Assembly (NCBI GenBank): GCA_030595135.1 | Contig: JAUVDU010000105.1 | Location: 1-6,177, forward strand | Direction of reading: 5' to 3' | Length of the DNA: 6,177 nt | Origin: Deltaproteobacteria bacterium | GTDB taxonomy: Bacteria; Desulfobacterota; Anaeroferrophillalia; Anaeroferrophillales; Tharpellaceae | Program-made: the position numbers and the translations under genes | Notes under the pieces: generated by a model | Database searches by the model: none | What the model was told of the DNA's origin: nothing | What the model saw: the letters and a program-made list of their open reading frames with translations, nothing else | In this document: in pieces, positions 5,594 through 6,177 of the stretch | Layout: each line of letters opens with the position of its first letter | Numbering within the stretch: position 1 is the first letter of the stretch

Positions 5594-6177
5594 ATGTCAT
5601 CTTCTTCACCTGTCAGCCGCTGGCTGAAAAGTAAAGCTTTGCGCCTGGTACCGATAGTGGCCGCCGGGTTGATTCGTTGGTGGGGGAAATCATTTTCTGC
5701 GATTACGGTTGTCAACGGCGATTTCGAAGCTGAGCGGGCGGCGGTTGGTCAGGGTTGTGTCTATGTCACCTGGCACCAGAGGCTCTTTAATCTCTATTTC
5801 CTGCACTATCGGCGGCCGATAACCATTATGATCAGTCGCAGCAAAGATGGTGAACTGGCGACCGGCGCCGTTCATCGTCTCGGTTTTGGCAGCGTCCGCG
5901 GTAGTTCCAGTCGGGGTGGTGCCACGGCTATGTTCCAGCTTATTGAGGTGATGCGCAACCAGCCTGCGACCTCTGCCGGCATGCTTGGTGACGGTCCCAA
6001 AGGGCCGGCCCGGAAATTGAAATTGGGTACCTTAAAGATCGCCCAAGCAACCGGAGCGCCGATCCTACCCTTTGCCTACAGCGCCAAACGCCATAAGCTC
6101 TTTGCCTCCTGGGATCGTTTTATGCTCCCTCTCCCTTTTTCACCGCTGGTTGTTATCTTTGGTGAGCCACTTTTAGT
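5594..6177 (+). CDS. DUF374-type lysophospholipid acyltransferase (LPLAT family), 3' end outside window
   Basis: An open frame runs from the ATG at 5594 to the window edge: 194 codons and two bases with no stop. The product is a membrane-associated acyltransferase of the LPLAT superfamily, DUF374 branch, expected at the inner face of the cytoplasmic membrane and possibly acting on lipid A or phospholipid acyl chains. Visible family marks are TWHQRLF (59-65, catalytic-type H61), the ISRSKDGE block (80-87), GSSSRGG (103-109) and DGPKGPAR (133-140). In the HxxxxD site of classical acyltransferases, the last position here is N66 rather than D or E. DUF374 members as I recall often lack that acid. 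Residues 17-30 are hydrophobic and could anchor the protein. No Shine-Dalgarno is visible, so translation is probably coupled to the SYLF gene ending 5 bp before. Substrate unknown. Confidence 0.85.
   Translation, partial: MSSSSPVSRWLKSKALRLVPIVAAGLIRWWGKSFSAITVVNGDFEAERAAVGQGCVYVTWHQRLFNLYFLHYRRPITIMISRSKDGELATGAVHRLGFGSVRGSSSRGGATAMFQLIEVMRNQPATSAGMLGDGPKGPARKLKLGTLKIAQATGAPILPFAYSAKRHKLFASWDRFMLPLPFSPLVVIFGEPLL

Noticed and set aside
5690..5875. Minus-strand open frame of 61 codons
   Set aside because: It is antisense to the acyltransferase gene, whose conserved motifs show that the plus strand is the coding one.

Overview
The window reads as ordinary chromosome of an anaerobic, Gram-negative bacterium, most likely a Desulfobacterota-type (deltaproteobacterial) lineage. 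This rests on three things: a four-subunit-type pyruvate/2-oxoacid:ferredoxin oxidoreductase locus in which the delta ferredoxin is fused to a GltD-like flavoprotein, a DUF374-type acyltransferase behind a secreted SYLF protein, and moderate GC content. The taxonomic call is inference; there is no rRNA or other marker gene here.

The left part (64-2365, minus strand) holds the 5' part of a por-type operon. A PorC-like gamma subunit comes first, then a large flavoprotein joining an N-terminal Fe-S domain, a GltD-like FAD/NAD(P) module and a C-terminal 2x[4Fe-4S] ferredoxin. Together they should pass electrons between 2-oxoacid oxidation or synthesis, ferredoxin and NAD(P)H. The catalytic alpha and beta subunits are not in the window and are predicted just beyond position 1. 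A near-consensus sigma70 promoter (TTGACA, 17 bp, TATATA) with two palindromes around it lies upstream of the gamma gene, 18 bp beyond the glgB stop codon.

The middle (2477-4699, minus strand) is a complete glgB for glycogen branching enzyme, standing alone. All four GH13 sequence regions and the catalytic triad are intact.

A 196-bp divergent intergenic region (4700-4895) carries a degraded dispersed hairpin repeat, a weak glgB promoter candidate, and a promoter with a perfect 7-bp inverted repeat for the rightward unit. That unit (4896 to the window end, plus strand) encodes an exported SYLF/Ysc84-domain protein, followed 5 bp later by a DUF374-type lysophospholipid acyltransferase cut by the window edge. 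Both probably act at the cell envelope on lipids.

No CRISPR, transposase, tRNA or rRNA was seen, and nothing amounts to a clear new defence or mobile system. The most unusual signal is that three unrelated short-repeat types sit at three gene borders: a 7-bp-period array after the flavoprotein stop, an 8-bp-period array between the two por genes, and an ATTC..GAAA..GAAT hairpin in the glgB leader. The palindromes in the por promoter and in the SYLF leader are the other unexplained structures.
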